Below, in pieces: positions 25,498-34,179 of a DNA stretch of 64,000 nucleotides. Every line of letters starts with the position of its first letter. Positions within the stretch are counted from its first letter, which is position 1. A program made the translations under genes and the position numbers. The stretch covers positions 1 through 64,000 of the forward strand of contig JAPPFJ010000017.1 of assembly GCA_028877215.1 (NCBI GenBank), in the 5' to 3' direction. Under the pieces are notes generated by a model. That model was not told the DNA's origin. It worked only from the letters and a program-made list of their open reading frames with translations, and made no database searches. The DNA is from Gemmatimonadota bacterium (GTDB taxonomy: Bacteria; Latescibacterota; UBA2968; GCA-2709665).

Positions 25498-25518
25498 GGG
25501 CAGGTTTGAATCCTGCCC
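25498..25518. repeat. Dispersed palindrome between convergent genes
   Basis: GGGCAGG (25498-25504) and CCTGCCC (25512-25518) form a hairpin. The same GGGGCAGGTTT...CCTGCCCCTAC word occurs at 38912-38940. It lies between the PIG-L stop and the Omp85 stop and may act as a terminator for both. Confidence 0.65.
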
Positions 25519-25550
25519 CTACCATCCGATCTGATTTCCAGGACGAGTCA

Positions 25551-27266
25551 CTAGAAGTCGTTCACCATGCGTATATGCACCTTGCCGCGACCGGGGCTGT
25601 CGGTTCTTGCCAATCCGTAATCCAGCCCGATGGTCCCGAGCCGGGAAACCGTCCGCATGCCCAGTCCGAATCCCAGCGGGAAGAGCAGACCGTTCCGTGC
25701 ACCACCCGCGGCATCCCCCAGAACACCGGCATCGAGAAAGAGAAACGCCCTTGACCTGCGCGCCAGTATGAGCCGCACCTCCAGATTCATCCAGAACGCC
25801 CGATTCACAAGAAACGCTTCCTCGCGATAGCCTCTTATCGACGTGGCTCCTCCCAGTCGCAACAGCCCGTCGGGAAGCTCCACGCCGGCTTCGGCCACGC
25901 CCGCGCCATGCAGCGAAGCGGCCAACGCGGTCCGCCGTCCCAGCCCAAGAATCCGTTGCAGGTCCGCGTTTGCGCGCAACCTCCGGCCTGCGCCGCCGCT
26001 CTGCGTCACGCGGCTCCAGACCAGGCCGACGCGATACATCGTACCCGACGTTGGATTCCATCGATCGTTCCGTCCGTCGTATTCCAGCGCACCGTCCAGA
26101 GACGTGATACGGCCCTTGGCAAACCGGCGTGCCCCGCTCGAATCCGGCCGGACGCCGCTTCGGGATACACCCAACCGGACCTCGGTGCCGCCGACCGCAG
26201 ACAGACTGACGCCGAGACCCATGCGATTCTCGGCAAACCCGGGCCGTTGCCGCATCAGAAGCGCAACGTCAAGACCCAGCGGACGCCTCAAGATCCAGGG
26301 TTCAACGTAGCGCAGATCCAGATCTGACGCCTCGCCCCCGCTGCGCGACCAGGAGGCGTCCGCCCGCCTCCCGGTTCCAAGCAGATTTCCGAACGAGATC
26401 GCGAACGATCCAGTCAGGCCCTGAGCGCCATCCCGCGACGCCGGCACAACGCCCACGACGCCTTCGGCCCTGCCTGCCGGCGCTTCTCGGACGGAAACCA
26501 CCAGCGCCGTACGTCCGTCGGGTTCGGTCGTCAACGCCGCATCATCCACGTCCAGCAGAAATGGAAGACGCCTGAGCGCACGAAGGGCACGGTCCACCCG
26601 GCGCTGATCGTAGGGGCCGCCCCGCGCGATCCGCATTTCCCTGAGGAGCGTCTCTGCACGGGTGATCCGGTTACCCGTGAAGCGGATCGTATCCACACGA
26701 ACGAAGGGACCCTCGTCAACCGCGATCCGAACCTGCGCCGAGTCGCTGCCCGGAACCAGGCTTACCTCGGGTGCCAGCGAACAATAGGGATACCCGCGGT
26801 TCTCGTAAAACCTGAGAAGCGCTTCGAGGTCCGTCGTCACGGATTCCCTGATGAGCGGAGACCCGCTCCGCGAAAATACCTCGTTCAGCAACGAGTCTGT
26901 CGCAACGTGTTTATTTCCGGTAATCCGGACCGTATCGATGAAGGTCCGTCTGCCCTCCCCGATCCGAAACCGCACACGCCCCCGGTCCAGCTCCACCTCA
27001 GGAAACGCAACGGAAACCTGCCAGTAGCCTTCGGCCACATATCCGTCCAGAATTCGCGCCATGTCCTTCTCGAGCATCAGGCTGTCCACGGGCAGGCCTG
27101 CCCGCGTCATCAGCCAGCCTCGAATGCGATCCTCGGAAATCCGGTGCGCCCCGTCGATCCGCACCTGCCGTATGAGTACACGACCGGACGCGGACGCGGA
27201 CGCCCATACGCCCATCACAAGGGACACGACGAGGCTGTAGCGCCATACACGCGATTTTCGAATCAC
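25551..27266 (-). CDS. Omp85-superfamily outer-membrane protein (BamA/TamA-like)
   Basis: 571 residues with a signal peptide (WRYSLVVSLVMGVWASASA). Residues about 30-260 hold three POTRA-like repeats (for example IRQVRIDGAHRISEDRIRGW, IDTVRITGNKHVATDSLL and VDTIRFTGNRITRAETLL). Residues about 270-571 form the 16-strand barrel, with the conserved lid-loop motif SIRGYREEAF near 488 and a C-terminal Phe. It is shorter than BamA (five POTRA) and nearer TamA size, so it is probably a dedicated assembly or secretion factor. The start is a GTG with AGAGG upstream. It lies 18 bases downstream of the 1052-residue gene. Confidence 0.9.
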   Translation of the reverse strand: MIRKSRVWRYSLVVSLVMGVWASASASGRVLIRQVRIDGAHRISEDRIRGWLMTRAGLPVDSLMLEKDMARILDGYVAEGYWQVSVAFPEVELDRGRVRFRIGEGRRTFIDTVRITGNKHVATDSLLNEVFSRSGSPLIRESVTTDLEALLRFYENRGYPYCSLAPEVSLVPGSDSAQVRIAVDEGPFVRVDTIRFTGNRITRAETLLREMRIARGGPYDQRRVDRALRALRRLPFLLDVDDAALTTEPDGRTALVVSVREAPAGRAEGVVGVVPASRDGAQGLTGSFAISFGNLLGTGRRADASWSRSGGEASDLDLRYVEPWILRRPLGLDVALLMRQRPGFAENRMGLGVSLSAVGGTEVRLGVSRSGVRPDSSGARRFAKGRITSLDGALEYDGRNDRWNPTSGTMYRVGLVWSRVTQSGGAGRRLRANADLQRILGLGRRTALAASLHGAGVAEAGVELPDGLLRLGGATSIRGYREEAFLVNRAFWMNLEVRLILARRSRAFLFLDAGVLGDAAGGARNGLLFPLGFGLGMRTVSRLGTIGLDYGLARTDSPGRGKVHIRMVNDF

Positions 27267-27284
27267 ACCGTACCTCTCAGCTTC

Positions 27285-30200
27285 TCAAAACAGGGCCCGC
27301 ATCTCCATGCGTCCGAGATGCAGAAGGGTTCTTCCGGGGCGTTTACGACCGTCGTACAGGACCATGGCCGTCAGGTACCGACCCATCCGGTAGTCCACGC
27401 CCAGGCGCCAGCCCACGTTGTTTCCATCGCGGTTTCCATCGGCCATTCCAAGGAACAACGGCATTGATCCCGAAGCGAAGACACGGGTCCAGTCACACGA
27501 AATCCGCATCCGCCCGCGGCCGGGCAGGGCGCGCCTCATTTCCGGGCGGACTGATACAAAGCGGGCCAGCAGCGCACGGTTTTCCTCCCGGTCCCTGCCA
27601 AGAGACAGTTCCATTCGCGTCTGCCACGACCTGGGGAGATGCCGATACCCGTTCATGGAAAGCCGTCGCGATCGGATCCGGTAGAAAAACGGCCCGTCAC
27701 CGGGCCGGTCTCGCATCCCACCGTGCAGCTCCATTTCCAGGGATGAGGTCCGCCCAAGCGCGAAACGTCCCAGAGCGGCCACCTGGGACGTCGTCTCCAG
27801 CGCGCCGTCGGTAAAGTTCCGGTCCGCGCGGGAACCCTGGCGGGCGGACAGACGCAGCGTGGCGGGACGGCCATATCGGAACAGGTAGAGCCGCGTGCGC
27901 AGCTCGCGCCTGCCGTGGAGCATCCCGGCGCCGGAACCGAAACCGTACAGGTCCCAGGGCGCCACGCCGGCATCGCCCGGCGGCGCCTGCCGGTCTGCTT
28001 CCAGCGAGACGTCGAGCGACAGCCCGGAGAGGAGACGCAGCCACACGCCCGCGGGAGATCGCAGCAAACGCTTCAGCACGAGTTCGGTCCTGACGGCCAG
28101 AGCCGCGTCACGCACAGGCCGGAATCCGACGACGGGGCTGTAAAACCTGACGTACTCGCCACCCGCGTCTGCCACGAACTCCTCCGGATCCCGGCGTCCG
28201 TCGGCATCCACGTCTTCCCACACATGCGTGCCTCGACCCCGTCCAACGTCGATGAACACGGGATGACTGTCCGGCGCCCCGGTACTGGAGATCCGATAGG
28301 AGAATCTGTGCGAAACGGCGCCCTTCAAGACGTGGTACCCCCATCTTATCCGGCCAAGGTCCGTCATTCGCCCCCTTGCCGGATGCAGCGGGGATTTCGT
28401 CCTGCTCCTGCTGTACTCCCCCGAAAAAGACAGCCCGCGCCAGCCGGACATCGAGGCGCGGTGGGTCGTCGTCCAGGCCCGGAGGCTGTCCTGCCACGCG
28501 TGCTCCAGGAGGTGTATCCTCCGGATCGAAATCTCCGAAGTCCATGCCAGCGCGTCCAGTACCCGCGAGGAAAGGTCCACGGCCCCCGTCCGCATGCGTA
28601 TCCCTCGATGCGCGGAATCGGGCGCCGTGGCGTAGAACAGGGTCGAATGAGAAACCGACGCCCCGGTCGCCGTTTCCGACTCAAAACGCAACCCGGGCGT
28701 AACCCCTCGCACAGGCGCGCGGATGCGGCCCCGATGCCTGGCGAACGTTCCCGCCCCGTGCGACACCTCGTCGAATCGATAGAACACCCGCGGCGCCCGC
28801 GCGTCGGAAATCTGCAACCCGACGTCGCGCCGGACCGCGTTCACCTTTCCGTGACGCCTGCCATAGCCGGCGTCGAGACGGATGCCGGGCCTCAGAGCGT
28901 ATTGCAAAGCGACCTCGCCCGTCCGGTCTCCGGCTTCCGGCCCGTCGGCCCGCCAGCCCCACCGCCCCTCGTGCGTTACCCTCACGGACCTCTCGATCCC
29001 GCGGAACTGTGCGCCGACCTGCCTGTATGCGCCAGTCAGTCGAAACCTCCCGATGCCATATCCGCGCAAGCGCAGCGCGTCCGGCCACAGGTCCAGTCCC
29101 AACCTGAAAGCCCGGCCACGCCGCTGCTGCTGACGCGCGTCCACCTGCGTGGGCGCCTGGCTCATTGCCAGTTCCCCGTCGAGCCGCACCCCCCCGACGG
29201 GTTCATACGCTGCATCCATCACAGCCAGCTGCTGCCGAACCGGTTGAAACGGAGGTGAGGAAATGCCGACACCCGGGATCGGGCCGTCCCGGTCTGCCTC
29301 CCGTATGAACGTGCCCCCCAGCTTCAGCCGGTCGTCTGAAAGCGCGAGCGTGCCGCGCGCGCCCATCAGGCGCCGGCGGGACCCGGGCGCCTCGAACTGG
29401 TATTCCACGGTAATGCGGCTCTGTCCGGTTACCGGCCTGACGGGGGTAAACGTGATTGTGGACATTTCATAGTCCACGACGTAATCCTGGCTTTCACCCC
29501 GCCGCAACAGACGTCCGTCCTGATAGACCCGTTCCGAACCCGCCACGATTCTTCCGCCCGGCGCCCCGGCGTCACCGGGCAACCTGTAAGGGCCCTGATA
29601 TCCTTCGATGGGAAGAAGGCGGTGGCTGATCCAGCGTCCATCCGCGGCGGCCCCGAAAACCCTCAGGTCCGTTCCCGTAGACGAAAACGCGACGTGCGCG
29701 CCGTGGAGCCTGCGGCGATACCTCCCGAACGTGGTGCCGTCAAACGCAACGTCCAGATCGCCGAGTGAAGCCGATAACTTCCGTGAACGGACCTGAAACA
29801 TCACGCGGTCCAGTTCCTGCAGGCTACGGGTGCTTCCTTCGAACCCCAATGGAAGGTTCCGGTCGGACAGCAGCGCGGTTACTTCGACGCCGTCCGCAAT
29901 CTGTCCTGCAATGTGCACCCGCAGCGCCTGGCTGAGCTCGAGATCGCGATTCCCGCCAACGGCGACCTGAATGCGCTTGGCGCCCCCGACGTCGAGACGT
30001 GACTGCGCTTCGCCGTACGCCTCCGGCGCCTTCGCCGCCGCGCGGCGCCATCGCCGCCGGGCCCGGTTCTGCCGTACCGGCGCCCGTTGCGCGTTCTGCT
30101 CACGGCGCCTGAAAACCTTCGGGAGCACGCGGGGCAGCTGCCGGAACCGGACCAGAAGCTCGACGCCGCGGGGCCGTTCCCGCGCCAGCAGCAGTAATCC

Positions 30201-30443
30201 GTCGGCGTAGTCCAGTTCGTAGTCCAGGCCGCTGACGAGCAGGCTGTCCGCCACCCAGACCCTTTCGCTATCACTTAGAATGGGCCGGTCCGAAATGCGG
30301 TAGGGGCCCCGGCCGCCATCCGACCGAATGGTCCGTTCCATATCGAAGACGGTCAACCGATCTGGCGGTGGCGCCGCACCCGCCGCGGTCAATAAGCCTG
30401 CGCAGATCATGAAGACCTGCAGGATGGGAAAGGTCTTGAACAT
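27285..30443 (-). CDS. Giant envelope protein with duplicated DYxxDY module (putative outer-membrane barrel)
   Basis: 1052 residues with a signal peptide (residues about 4-23, ending AAGAAP). A module of about 60 residues occurs twice: near 45-105 (GPYRI, SERVWVADSLLVSGLDYELD) and near 285-350 (GPYRL, SERVYQDGRLL, YVVDYEMSTITFTP). Similar extended-strand modules occur in SprA-like and other FCB surface proteins. The region from about 360 to the end has alternating hydrophobic strands rich in R, G and Y and ends in Phe (MRALF), as expected for an outer-membrane barrel. A DVDADGRRDPEEF calcium-type loop lies near 745. I know no characterised homologue. It is paired with Omp85 (18-base gap), which may assemble it. 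Confidence 0.7.
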   Translation of the reverse strand: MFKTFPILQVFMICAGLLTAAGAAPPPDRLTVFDMERTIRSDGGRGPYRISDRPILSDSERVWVADSLLVSGLDYELDYADGLLLLARERPRGVELLVRFRQLPRVLPKVFRRREQNAQRAPVRQNRARRRWRRAAAKAPEAYGEAQSRLDVGGAKRIQVAVGGNRDLELSQALRVHIAGQIADGVEVTALLSDRNLPLGFEGSTRSLQELDRVMFQVRSRKLSASLGDLDVAFDGTTFGRYRRRLHGAHVAFSSTGTDLRVFGAAADGRWISHRLLPIEGYQGPYRLPGDAGAPGGRIVAGSERVYQDGRLLRRGESQDYVVDYEMSTITFTPVRPVTGQSRITVEYQFEAPGSRRRLMGARGTLALSDDRLKLGGTFIREADRDGPIPGVGISSPPFQPVRQQLAVMDAAYEPVGGVRLDGELAMSQAPTQVDARQQQRRGRAFRLGLDLWPDALRLRGYGIGRFRLTGAYRQVGAQFRGIERSVRVTHEGRWGWRADGPEAGDRTGEVALQYALRPGIRLDAGYGRRHGKVNAVRRDVGLQISDARAPRVFYRFDEVSHGAGTFARHRGRIRAPVRGVTPGLRFESETATGASVSHSTLFYATAPDSAHRGIRMRTGAVDLSSRVLDALAWTSEISIRRIHLLEHAWQDSLRAWTTTHRASMSGWRGLSFSGEYSRSRTKSPLHPARGRMTDLGRIRWGYHVLKGAVSHRFSYRISSTGAPDSHPVFIDVGRGRGTHVWEDVDADGRRDPEEFVADAGGEYVRFYSPVVGFRPVRDAALAVRTELVLKRLLRSPAGVWLRLLSGLSLDVSLEADRQAPPGDAGVAPWDLYGFGSGAGMLHGRRELRTRLYLFRYGRPATLRLSARQGSRADRNFTDGALETTSQVAALGRFALGRTSSLEMELHGGMRDRPGDGPFFYRIRSRRLSMNGYRHLPRSWQTRMELSLGRDREENRALLARFVSVRPEMRRALPGRGRMRISCDWTRVFASGSMPLFLGMADGNRDGNNVGWRLGVDYRMGRYLTAMVLYDGRKRPGRTLLHLGRMEMRALF

Positions 30444-30526
30444 AAAAAAGGTCGGGAGTCCGAAAGACCGGGTTCCGAGACCCCGCGGCCTTACTGGCGA
30501 CTCCCGAATCCTGAATCAGACGTCCG

Positions 30527-31483
30527 CTACCTTCTCCTGATCAGCATTTCGAACTTCTGAATGCGATGATTGCCGCCGTCCAGAACAAACAGGAATCTGC
30601 CGGCGGCGAAGGCAACGTCCGTCGGCGCCCTGAACGCGCCCGGCCGATGTCCGGCATCGGGCCCGCCCATCAACGAGGCCACGTCCCCCGTCCGCAGGTC
30701 CAGGACCACGATGCGGTGATGTCCGGTGTCCGCCACAAACAGTACGTCCTCAGGCCCTGTACAAACACCGGCCGGTTCGGAGAGCGACCCTTCCGCCAGG
30801 CCTTTCTTGAAACTTCCGTACCGGTCGAATACCGCGACCCGATCGTTCTCGCTGTCACAGACGTAGACTTCGTTCTTTTGTCCGACGGCGAGTCCCAGAG
30901 GACGCCTGAGCCGGTCGGCGCCGTATCCGTATCCCCCGAACTGGTTCTCCACAGGGCTGTAATCGCTGATCTGTACCACCTGGTCGGCGTCCGTGTCCGA
31001 CACGTAAAGCTCACCGTCTTCGGAAACCGCGATCCCGCCGAGCGTCCCCAGGCGGATCGGGCCGTCGACGTCCCGCCCTCCGACCACACCCAGCAGCCGG
31101 AAGTGCGGGCTGAAAATCTGAATGCGGTTGTTTCTCCCGTCCGCAACGCATACCTCGAGCCCGCCCTTTCCCACCGCAACACCCGCCGGCTGGCTGAATT
31201 GCCCGGGGTCCCAGCCGAAGGTGCCCACCTCCGATACATACGATCCGTCCGCATCGAACTTCTGGATGCGGTCGTTCCCCGTATCGGCCACGTAGAGATT
31301 GCCGAACGAATCGAGGGCGATTGCGGACGCATCATGAAAGTGCCCGATTCCCCCGCCCTTCTGTCCGAAAGCCGAGACAAAGCGGAAAGCAACCGAAAGT
31401 TTCGGCGGCGGTTTTTTCTCCTCCGAAACGCCCGGCGCCGCCATCCCGATCGAGATACAGAAAACAAGGGCACGCAGTCGCAT
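30527..31483 (-). CDS. Secreted NHL-repeat beta-propeller protein
   Basis: 318 residues from the ATG at 31483, which has AGGAG eight bases upstream; the ATG six bases earlier lies too close to that site. The N-terminus MRLRALVFCISIGMAAPGVS is a signal peptide. At least five NHL repeats are visible, each with a strand such as NLYVADTGNDRIQKFD, VCVADGRNNRIQIF, LYVSDTDADQVVQI, VYVCDSENDRVAVFD, LFVADTGHHRIVVLD and a final FLFVLDGGNHRIQKFE. These form a six-bladed propeller, usually for protein or ligand binding. It lies 84 bases upstream of the giant envelope gene, so a role in the same envelope complex is plausible. Confidence 0.9.
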   Translation of the reverse strand: MRLRALVFCISIGMAAPGVSEEKKPPPKLSVAFRFVSAFGQKGGGIGHFHDASAIALDSFGNLYVADTGNDRIQKFDADGSYVSEVGTFGWDPGQFSQPAGVAVGKGGLEVCVADGRNNRIQIFSPHFRLLGVVGGRDVDGPIRLGTLGGIAVSEDGELYVSDTDADQVVQISDYSPVENQFGGYGYGADRLRRPLGLAVGQKNEVYVCDSENDRVAVFDRYGSFKKGLAEGSLSEPAGVCTGPEDVLFVADTGHHRIVVLDLRTGDVASLMGGPDAGHRPGAFRAPTDVAFAAGRFLFVLDGGNHRIQKFEMLIRRR

Positions 31484-31567
31484 TTCCATCTCTCCTGTCC
31501 GACCCGTCCGCAGGGGAACCCCGCCCGCGAGGCGACCGGTACCGGGCAGCCGGGGTCGGGCGGGCAA

Positions 31568-32794
31568 CTACAGCCTGAGGTTTTTCTCGATGCTCTCCAC
31601 GGCCGACTCGATATCCTCACGGTGTCCGAACGCGCTCAGCCTGAAGAATCCCTCGCCGCTGGGACCGAATCCCGCCCCCGGCGTCCCCACGACGTGCGCC
31701 TCGGAAAGCAGCTTGTCGAAGAATTCCCACGAACCCATGCCGCCGGGCGTCTTCATCCAGAGATAGGGCGCGTGGACCCCGCCATAGACCGTCAGGCCCA
31801 TGCGCTCGAGCCCGGAACGGATGCGCGCGGCGTTGGCCATATAATAGGCGACCATCCCGGCGCATTCCGCCTTACCCGCCTCCGCAAACGCAGCCAGGCC
31901 GCCGCCCTGCACAATATTGGAGGCGCCGTTGAACATCGTATTCTGCCGTCTGCGCCAGAGCCCGTTAACGACGCCGGGCCCGGCGTCTTCCACGGCCAGT
32001 TCCCGGGGGACCGCCGTCCAGCCCAGCCGCACGCCCGTAAAGCCGGTATCCTTGGAAAAACTGTTGATCTCGATCGCGCAGGAATTCGCGCCTTCGATCT
32101 CAAAAATGCTGTGCGGCAGTTCAGGATCCGAAATATACGCGCAGTATGCCGCGTCAAAGATGATCACGGCCCGGTGTTCGCGCGCATAGTCCACAAACGT
32201 CTGCAGCTGACTCCTGGTTGCAACAGAACCGATCGGATTGTTCGGACTGCAAATGTAGATCAGATCCACTTTGCCCGCAGGCAGATCGGGAAAGAAGCCG
32301 TTCGCCTCGGTACAGGGCATGTAGACGATTCCGTCGTACTGTCCCTCCACGGCGTTCCCGGTGCGTCCGGCGATCACGTTGCTGTCCACGTAGACGGGAT
32401 AGGCCGGGTCCTGGACCGCCACCACGTTGTCCAGGCCGAAAATGGACTGAATATTCGCGGAATCGGGCTTTCCGCCGTCGCTCACGAATATCTCTTCCGG
32501 ATCAAGTGTGACGCCGCGATCCGCATATCGGCTCGCGATCGCCTCTCTGAGAGGCAGTTCCCCTTCGCTCCCGTCCGCGTAACCGCTATAGGTCTCGACG
32601 GCCGAGAGGTTTGCCACGGCCTGATGCAAACCGGCAATCACGCTTGGAGGCAGCGGCTCCGTCGTGTTTCCGATTCCCAGTCGCATCACGTTGACATTGG
32701 GATGATCTTCGAGATATGCTCCCGTCCGCCTCGCGATTTCCGGGAACAGATAGCCGGCTGAGAGTTTGTTGTAGTTGGAATTGATCGTCGCCAT
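31568..32794 (-). CDS. dapL: LL-diaminopimelate aminotransferase
   Basis: 408 residues from the ATG at 32794 (AAGGAGG upstream; MATINSNYNKLSAGYLFPEI is typical). It converts tetrahydrodipicolinate to LL-diaminopimelate in one step, using glutamate and PLP. Landmarks are RLGIGNTTEPLPPSV (about 39), ETYSGYADGSEGELPLREA (about 66), IYICSPNNPIGSVAT (about 160) and the PLP lysine in SFSKDTGFTGVRLGW (about 245). The DapL route is known from plants, Chlamydiae and several bacterial phyla, including FCB relatives. It is the first gene of a leftward series with NHL, giant envelope and Omp85 genes. Confidence 0.95.
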   Translation of the reverse strand: MATINSNYNKLSAGYLFPEIARRTGAYLEDHPNVNVMRLGIGNTTEPLPPSVIAGLHQAVANLSAVETYSGYADGSEGELPLREAIASRYADRGVTLDPEEIFVSDGGKPDSANIQSIFGLDNVVAVQDPAYPVYVDSNVIAGRTGNAVEGQYDGIVYMPCTEANGFFPDLPAGKVDLIYICSPNNPIGSVATRSQLQTFVDYAREHRAVIIFDAAYCAYISDPELPHSIFEIEGANSCAIEINSFSKDTGFTGVRLGWTAVPRELAVEDAGPGVVNGLWRRRQNTMFNGASNIVQGGGLAAFAEAGKAECAGMVAYYMANAARIRSGLERMGLTVYGGVHAPYLWMKTPGGMGSWEFFDKLLSEAHVVGTPGAGFGPSGEGFFRLSAFGHREDIESAVESIEKNLRL

Positions 32795-32922
32795 CGTATT
32801 TGACTTCCTCCTTTGTTTCCCGATTGTGAACGTAACCGGCAGATGCCGGCGTGTGGCGTTCATTCGCCCGCCGATCCCGACCAAATTGAGATTTCATACA
32901 ATATACACGTGCGCCATTGACA

Positions 32923-33243
32923 TCACATGCCTAACTGGATCCTTATCGCGCGTTCGACGCCGTCCATATCCGAAACGGAGATACGCCCTTTAAGCGTGCT
33001 CAACCGGCGTTTGCTGACCGTTGACAATTGATCGGCCATCGCCTTGCTTCTTTCTTCACGGACAGTCACATAGGCTTCACTGGGATAGAGGCGATCGAGA
33101 TTGCTCGTTAACGGCACAACCTGAACACGATTCAGATGCCTGTTGGATGCGTCGTTACTGACGATAATCGCGGGGCGTCTCTTGCGGACTTCGCCATCGA
33201 TGGACGGGTTGAAATCCACCCACCATACTTCACCTCGGCGCAT
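32923..33243 (-). CDS. MazF/PemK-type endoribonuclease toxin
   Basis: 106 residues from the ATG at 33243 ([14 protein letters not shown]). MazF landmarks are [23 protein letters not shown] (about 25-37) with the catalytic Arg, QVVPLTSN (about 46) and [13 protein letters not shown] (about 74). MazF toxins cut mRNA at short sequences. The gene overlaps the antitoxin gene by 14 bases, so translation is coupled and follows the antitoxin. Confidence 0.92.
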   Translation of the reverse strand: MRRGEVWWVDFNPSIDGEVRKRRPAIIVSNDASNRHLNRVQVVPLTSNLDRLYPSEAYVTVREERSKAMADQLSTVSKRRLSTLKGRISVSDMDGVERAIRIQLGM

Positions 33244-33460
33244 CGAATGCGTCTCCCACGGTTGCTTCCGCCCATTCCGCGGCTTCGGCTTCCCGTTCTT
33301 CATCGCGCGCCATATCTGCATATGCCTGCTTGAGGTCGGGGCGAAGCACGTGCGGGCGGACCAGCGTTTCGACGAAGCGGCTGATGCGGCGGCGGCCGAT
33401 CACCTGATGCAAACCTTCATACACTTCTTCGTCAACGGTGATGGTCAGCTTCTTGCGCAT
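33230..33460 (-). CDS. Ribbon-helix-helix antitoxin (MazE-like)
   Basis: 76 residues. The N-terminal [19 protein letters not shown] and [13 protein letters not shown] form a ribbon-helix-helix DNA-binding domain. The acidic C-terminal tail ([16 protein letters not shown]) is the likely toxin-binding segment. AGGAG lies upstream of the ATG. It precedes and overlaps mazF, the usual order for a type II module, and a palindromic operator lies upstream. Confidence 0.9.
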   Translation of the reverse strand: MRKKLTITVDEEVYEGLHQVIGRRRISRFVETLVRPHVLRPDLKQAYADMARDEEREAEAAEWAEATVGDAFDAPR

Positions 33461-33495
33461 ATGTATTTCTCCTATTCAGACGGCACGGGAAACAA

Positions 33496-33540
33496 CTATA
33501 CGTGTATTATACGTATAGGAAAATCCATCGACGATGTCAA
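33496..33540 (-). promoter_or_regulatory. Promoter and palindromic operator of the toxin-antitoxin pair
   Basis: Read leftward, TTGACA (33540-33535), a 17-base spacer and TATACG (33517-33512) form a promoter. The perfect inverted repeat CTATACGT / ACGTATAG (33496-33503 and 33511-33518) covers the -10 box and start site, as expected for autorepression by the ribbon-helix-helix antitoxin. Confidence 0.7.
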
Positions 33541-33601
33541 GTCCGATGTCAACCGTCTGAAGCCCGTCCTCGTTCCCGCTAACGACAGGCCGGCGCCCGG
33601 G

Positions 33602-33985
33602 TCATACTGTCTCGACAAAGGCCAGGATATACCCGTCAGGATCCGAGATATAGAATTCGCGACCGTAGGGCATCTCACGTAGTGGCTGAATGACCGGAAC
33701 CGGCTTGTTCCGCACGTCATTATATACGGTGTGGATGTCGTCCACCGTGAACGTAATGTCCAGATGCTCGTTTTCGCGGCGGAATTCCCTCTCGTCGCCC
33801 GGCGCGTCGGCGAACTTCAGATGGATGGAGTGACCGTCACGTACGATTCCCGCGTAGAAGTGCTCGTACCGGAAGTCCAGATTGAACCCGAGTTGCCCTG
33901 TGTAGAATTCGATCGACCGGTCCAGATCGGCGACCAGGAACTGAGGGCTCATTCCAGTCAGTTTCGCGGCGTGTGTCCGGCTCAT
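33602..33985 (-). CDS. VOC-superfamily protein (glyoxalase/bleomycin-resistance fold)
   Basis: 127 residues from the ATG at 33985; AGAGG is six bases upstream of this codon and too close to the ATG two codons earlier. VOC landmarks are PQFLVADLDRSIEFYTGQLG (about 13-32), HSIHLKFAD (about 52), LDITFTVDDIHTVYNDV (about 75) and GREFYISDPDGYILAF (about 108). The metal ligands typical of VOC enzymes are only partly obvious, so it could be a dioxygenase-like, resistance or lyase member. It is divergent from the DMT transporter gene. Confidence 0.88.
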   Translation of the reverse strand: MSRTHAAKLTGMSPQFLVADLDRSIEFYTGQLGFNLDFRYEHFYAGIVRDGHSIHLKFADAPGDEREFRRENEHLDITFTVDDIHTVYNDVRNKPVPVIQPLREMPYGREFYISDPDGYILAFVETV

Positions 33986-34021
33986 TGGCATCCTCTTATC
34001 TTTGTTCCGGAGATTACCCGA

Positions 34022-34076
34022 TTGCGTGGAAACACGGTATTGGGTACAATAAAGAGCCCGGGTTGACCTGCGTCAA
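34022..34076 (+). promoter_or_regulatory. Possible promoter and operator for the DMT gene
   Basis: TTGCGT (34022-34027), a 17-base spacer and TACAAT (34045-34050) could be a promoter. TTGAC (34063-34067) and GTCAA (34072-34076) form a short perfect inverted repeat just downstream. Confidence 0.35.
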
Positions 34077-34179
34077 GCGGGAGAAAACACCGGAACATAC
34101 GTGTGTCTCGCGCACCAGACGCGATTGTGATCGTGCGCGCGACGGGAGAGGCGCTCGACCCGAACAGTCTGGAGGCCCG

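Noticed and set aside
27915-29258. 447-codon rightward frame opposite the giant envelope gene
   Set aside because: Antisense shadow; low-complexity P/R/H sequence with no ribosome site.
30566-32761. 731-codon rightward frame spanning two leftward genes
   Set aside because: It is antisense to both the NHL gene and dapL, which have unmistakable motifs; codon bias in GC-rich DNA explains it.
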